Shown here piece by piece: positions 25,053 to 26,199 of a stretch of 26,199 nt of DNA; position 1 is the first letter of the stretch; the number at the start of each line of letters is the position of its first letter. The notes under the pieces were generated by a model. The model was not told where the DNA came from, did not search any database, and saw nothing but the letters and a program-made list of their open reading frames with translations. Made by a program: the position numbers and the translations under genes. The DNA comes from an uncultured Alcaligenaceae bacterium (GTDB lineage Bacteria; Pseudomonadota; Gammaproteobacteria; Burkholderiales; Burkholderiaceae_B). The stretch covers positions 1 to 26,199 of the forward strand of contig CALKIR010000013.1 in assembly GCA_937995985.1 (NCBI GenBank). The letters are read 5' to 3'.

Positions 25053-25183
25053 TGAATTATCACTTTATTCTACTTAAGCACTTTTAAAACAACACTTATA
25101 CATATAAATCTACAAATATAAAATAAAAAATTTTATTTATAATTAGCCTGTATAATAATCATATTATCTACTATTAATAATTT

Positions 25184-25189
25184 TATAAT
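25184..25189 (+). promoter_or_regulatory. -10 element placed for a leaderless tautomerase mRNA
   Basis: A perfect TATAAT ends 8 bases before the tautomerase ATG at 25198, so transcription would begin at or next to the start codon. No Shine-Dalgarno is present. A second TATAAT at 25151-25156 could give a normal leader instead, though also without a Shine-Dalgarno. No clear -35 for either. Confidence 0.4.
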
Positions 25190-25197
25190 CTTTTACT

Positions 25198-25557
25198 ATG
25201 CCTATCGTTAATATTCAAACAAACCTATCTCTCAGTGCGCACCAGCAAGAGCAATTATTAACGCAAACCGCTCAGGCTACCAGTCAAGCGCTCAATACTG
25301 ATTTAACACGTATTGATGTAGCGCTTCAGCAGTTAGCAGCCGAACACACCATCGTAGGGGGTGTGGCTCAACGTCCTTTTGTGCGCTATACCATTCAATT
25401 ACTAACTGGGCGCTCTATTGAAGCCAAACAAACCTTGGTTAAGCAATATTACGAGGTGGCTCAATCCATTGCTCAGCAAGCAAACCTAGATGTTAAAACA
25501 ATTATTCATGACTTGAGCCCCTCTGATTTAGCCTTAAGAGACTCATTGGTCGGCTGA
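25198..25557 (+). CDS. Tautomerase-superfamily protein
   Basis: A 119-residue protein that starts Met-Pro, the catalytic N-terminal proline (after Met removal) of the tautomerase superfamily. The pattern MPIVNIQTNLSLS and the length fit the MIF/CHMI-like single-chain group of 110-125 residues better than the 60-70 residue 4-oxalocrotonate tautomerases. It would catalyse keto-enol tautomerisation of a small carbonyl acid; the substrate is unknown. A role in aromatic catabolism is possible but not shown by its neighbours. No ribosome binding site precedes the ATG, and a TATAAT sits just upstream. Confidence 0.75.
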   Translation: MPIVNIQTNLSLSAHQQEQLLTQTAQATSQALNTDLTRIDVALQQLAAEHTIVGGVAQRPFVRYTIQLLTGRSIEAKQTLVKQYYEVAQSIAQQANLDVKTIIHDLSPSDLALRDSLVG

Positions 25558-25610
25558 ATAGTTTCCATGGCTGCTTACTAGCGACCATAGATACAACAAA
25601 GGAGAGTCGC

Positions 25611-26006
25611 ATGCTGTACTCATATCTCATAACCTTTGTGTTTTGTGTGGTTCCCTTTTTTATTCTTCTTGCATGCGGCTTTTTATTGTTGACCCTCCCC
25701 AACCACTCCTTAACGGCCTTAACAGCGGCTACATCGGTGGCCGGCCCCGTCACACCATCTATTTTTCAGCGCCCAATAGTTTTAATTGTTATTTCCTTAG
25801 GCTGTGTTTTTTCTATTGTTTTATACCTACCTATTAATGCTCAGTCACTTGCTTATTTACAAAATAAAAGTTTTTTATCTTCCTGCCAAGTTGACACCGC
25901 CCACAGCCTTGCACGGTATAAAAATGATGCGATACGCATAGTCACATTGCAACACGCGAGTCGTTTTTGCAGAATAGGGTTTTGCGCCTTAGGCTCTAAG
26001 GCCTGA
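25611..26006 (+). CDS. Small membrane protein, unknown function
   Basis: A 131-residue protein with a clear AAAGGAGAG ribosome binding site 5 bases before the ATG. Hydrophobic segments lie at about 3-30 and 54-74, joined by a polar stretch TLPNHSLTALTAATSVAGP; the C-terminal third is soluble, with three cysteines (one in FLSSCQ, two in FCRIGFC) and several basic residues. No family recognised. It follows the tautomerase gene after 53 bases on the same strand, so both could be co-transcribed. Confidence 0.6.
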   Translation: MLYSYLITFVFCVVPFFILLACGFLLLTLPNHSLTALTAATSVAGPVTPSIFQRPIVLIVISLGCVFSIVLYLPINAQSLAYLQNKSFLSSCQVDTAHSLARYKNDAIRIVTLQHASRFCRIGFCALGSKA

Positions 26007-26019
26007 GCAACTCTGCTCT

Positions 26020-26199
26020 TTAAGGGTTAAAAAACATATTTTTTAACCCCAATAACCCATCTGAATTTACTCGGATAATTCCTGCCCCTGGCATATCTAT
26101 TTCTGCTATCAAATAAAATGCTCCTGTAGTTAGTAAGGGCAATAAAATAATCAACCAATTCTCGCCTTTAATGCCGCGAATGTTATAACCAATTAGCGC
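26020..26199 (-). CDS. C-terminal 59 residues of a membrane protein, 5' end outside the window
   Basis: An open minus-strand frame enters from the right edge and stops at 26022-26020. The visible part has one hydrophobic segment (WLIILLPLLTTGAFYLIAEI) followed by DMPGAGIIRVNSDGL. The D-x-P-x-x-G-x-I-R-V pattern after a final membrane segment resembles the C-terminus of DUF4239/bestrophin-like membrane proteins. This is only a short match from memory, so the family is tentative. Its last codons lie within the hairpin at 26024-26049. Confidence 0.5.
   Translation of the reverse strand, partial: ALIGYNIRGIKGENWLIILLPLLTTGAFYLIAEIDMPGAGIIRVNSDGLLGLKNMFFNP
26024..26049. terminator. Bidirectional terminator between convergent genes
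   Basis: A perfect 11-bp stem (arms 26024-26034 and 26039-26049, loop CATA) whose arms themselves carry the A/T runs, so it can work from both sides. It lies just after the plus-strand membrane protein gene and inside the last codons of the minus-strand gene. Confidence 0.75.

Overview
The window is about 26.2 kb of fairly AT-rich bacterial DNA from a proteobacterium. The ben/cat gene complement, the initiator tRNA, PutP, MarC and the strong AGGAG-type ribosome binding sites point to a Beta- or Gammaproteobacterium. A low-GC Alcaligenaceae-type betaproteobacterium is my best guess, but no 16S or other marker is present to confirm it.

Left region (1-11.9 kb): a complete benzoate/catechol ortho-cleavage island. 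Twelve genes run on the minus strand with gaps of about 3-100 bases, in transcription order catB, catA, benA, benB, benC, benD, benK-type MFS transporter, catI, catJ, catD, catC, benE. The last gene runs off the left edge. Divergent to catB is a CatM/BenM-type LysR regulator. Benzoate enters through BenK/BenE, BenABC and BenD make catechol, CatA opens the ring, CatB, CatC and CatD give 3-oxoadipate, and CatIJ activates it with CoA. The final thiolase (catF/pcaF) is not in the window. The catB-lysR intergenic region holds two N7-GTAT boxes 21 bp apart, placed as expected for a LysR-type recognition and activation site.

Middle region (11.9-18.1 kb): an initiator tRNA-fMet gene with a good promoter and a long terminator hairpin; an M20-family N-carbamoyl-amino-acid/allantoate amidohydrolase (minus); a MarC-family membrane protein (plus); a small 45-residue membrane-protein ORF on the minus strand overlapping the end of marC; an orphan Tat-exported peptide-type substrate-binding protein; and a PutP sodium/proline symporter whose leader can fold into a nested stem structure.

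Right region (18.1-26.2 kb): a membrane-anchored Mrr-like PD-(D/E)xK nuclease (minus); two small membrane proteins; a very large 1097-residue protein joining a helical (alpha/alpha) domain to a TagE-like GT4 glycosyltransferase (minus); a benzyl/aryl-alcohol-type zinc dehydrogenase that could feed the benzoate route; a lipoprotein; a tautomerase that looks leaderless; a membrane protein of unknown function; and the C-terminal end of a minus-strand gene at the right edge. No CRISPR array, insertion sequence or prophage was seen. The least explained items are the 1097-residue glycosyltransferase, the putP leader structure, the small marC-overlapping ORF and the hairpin between catA and benA.
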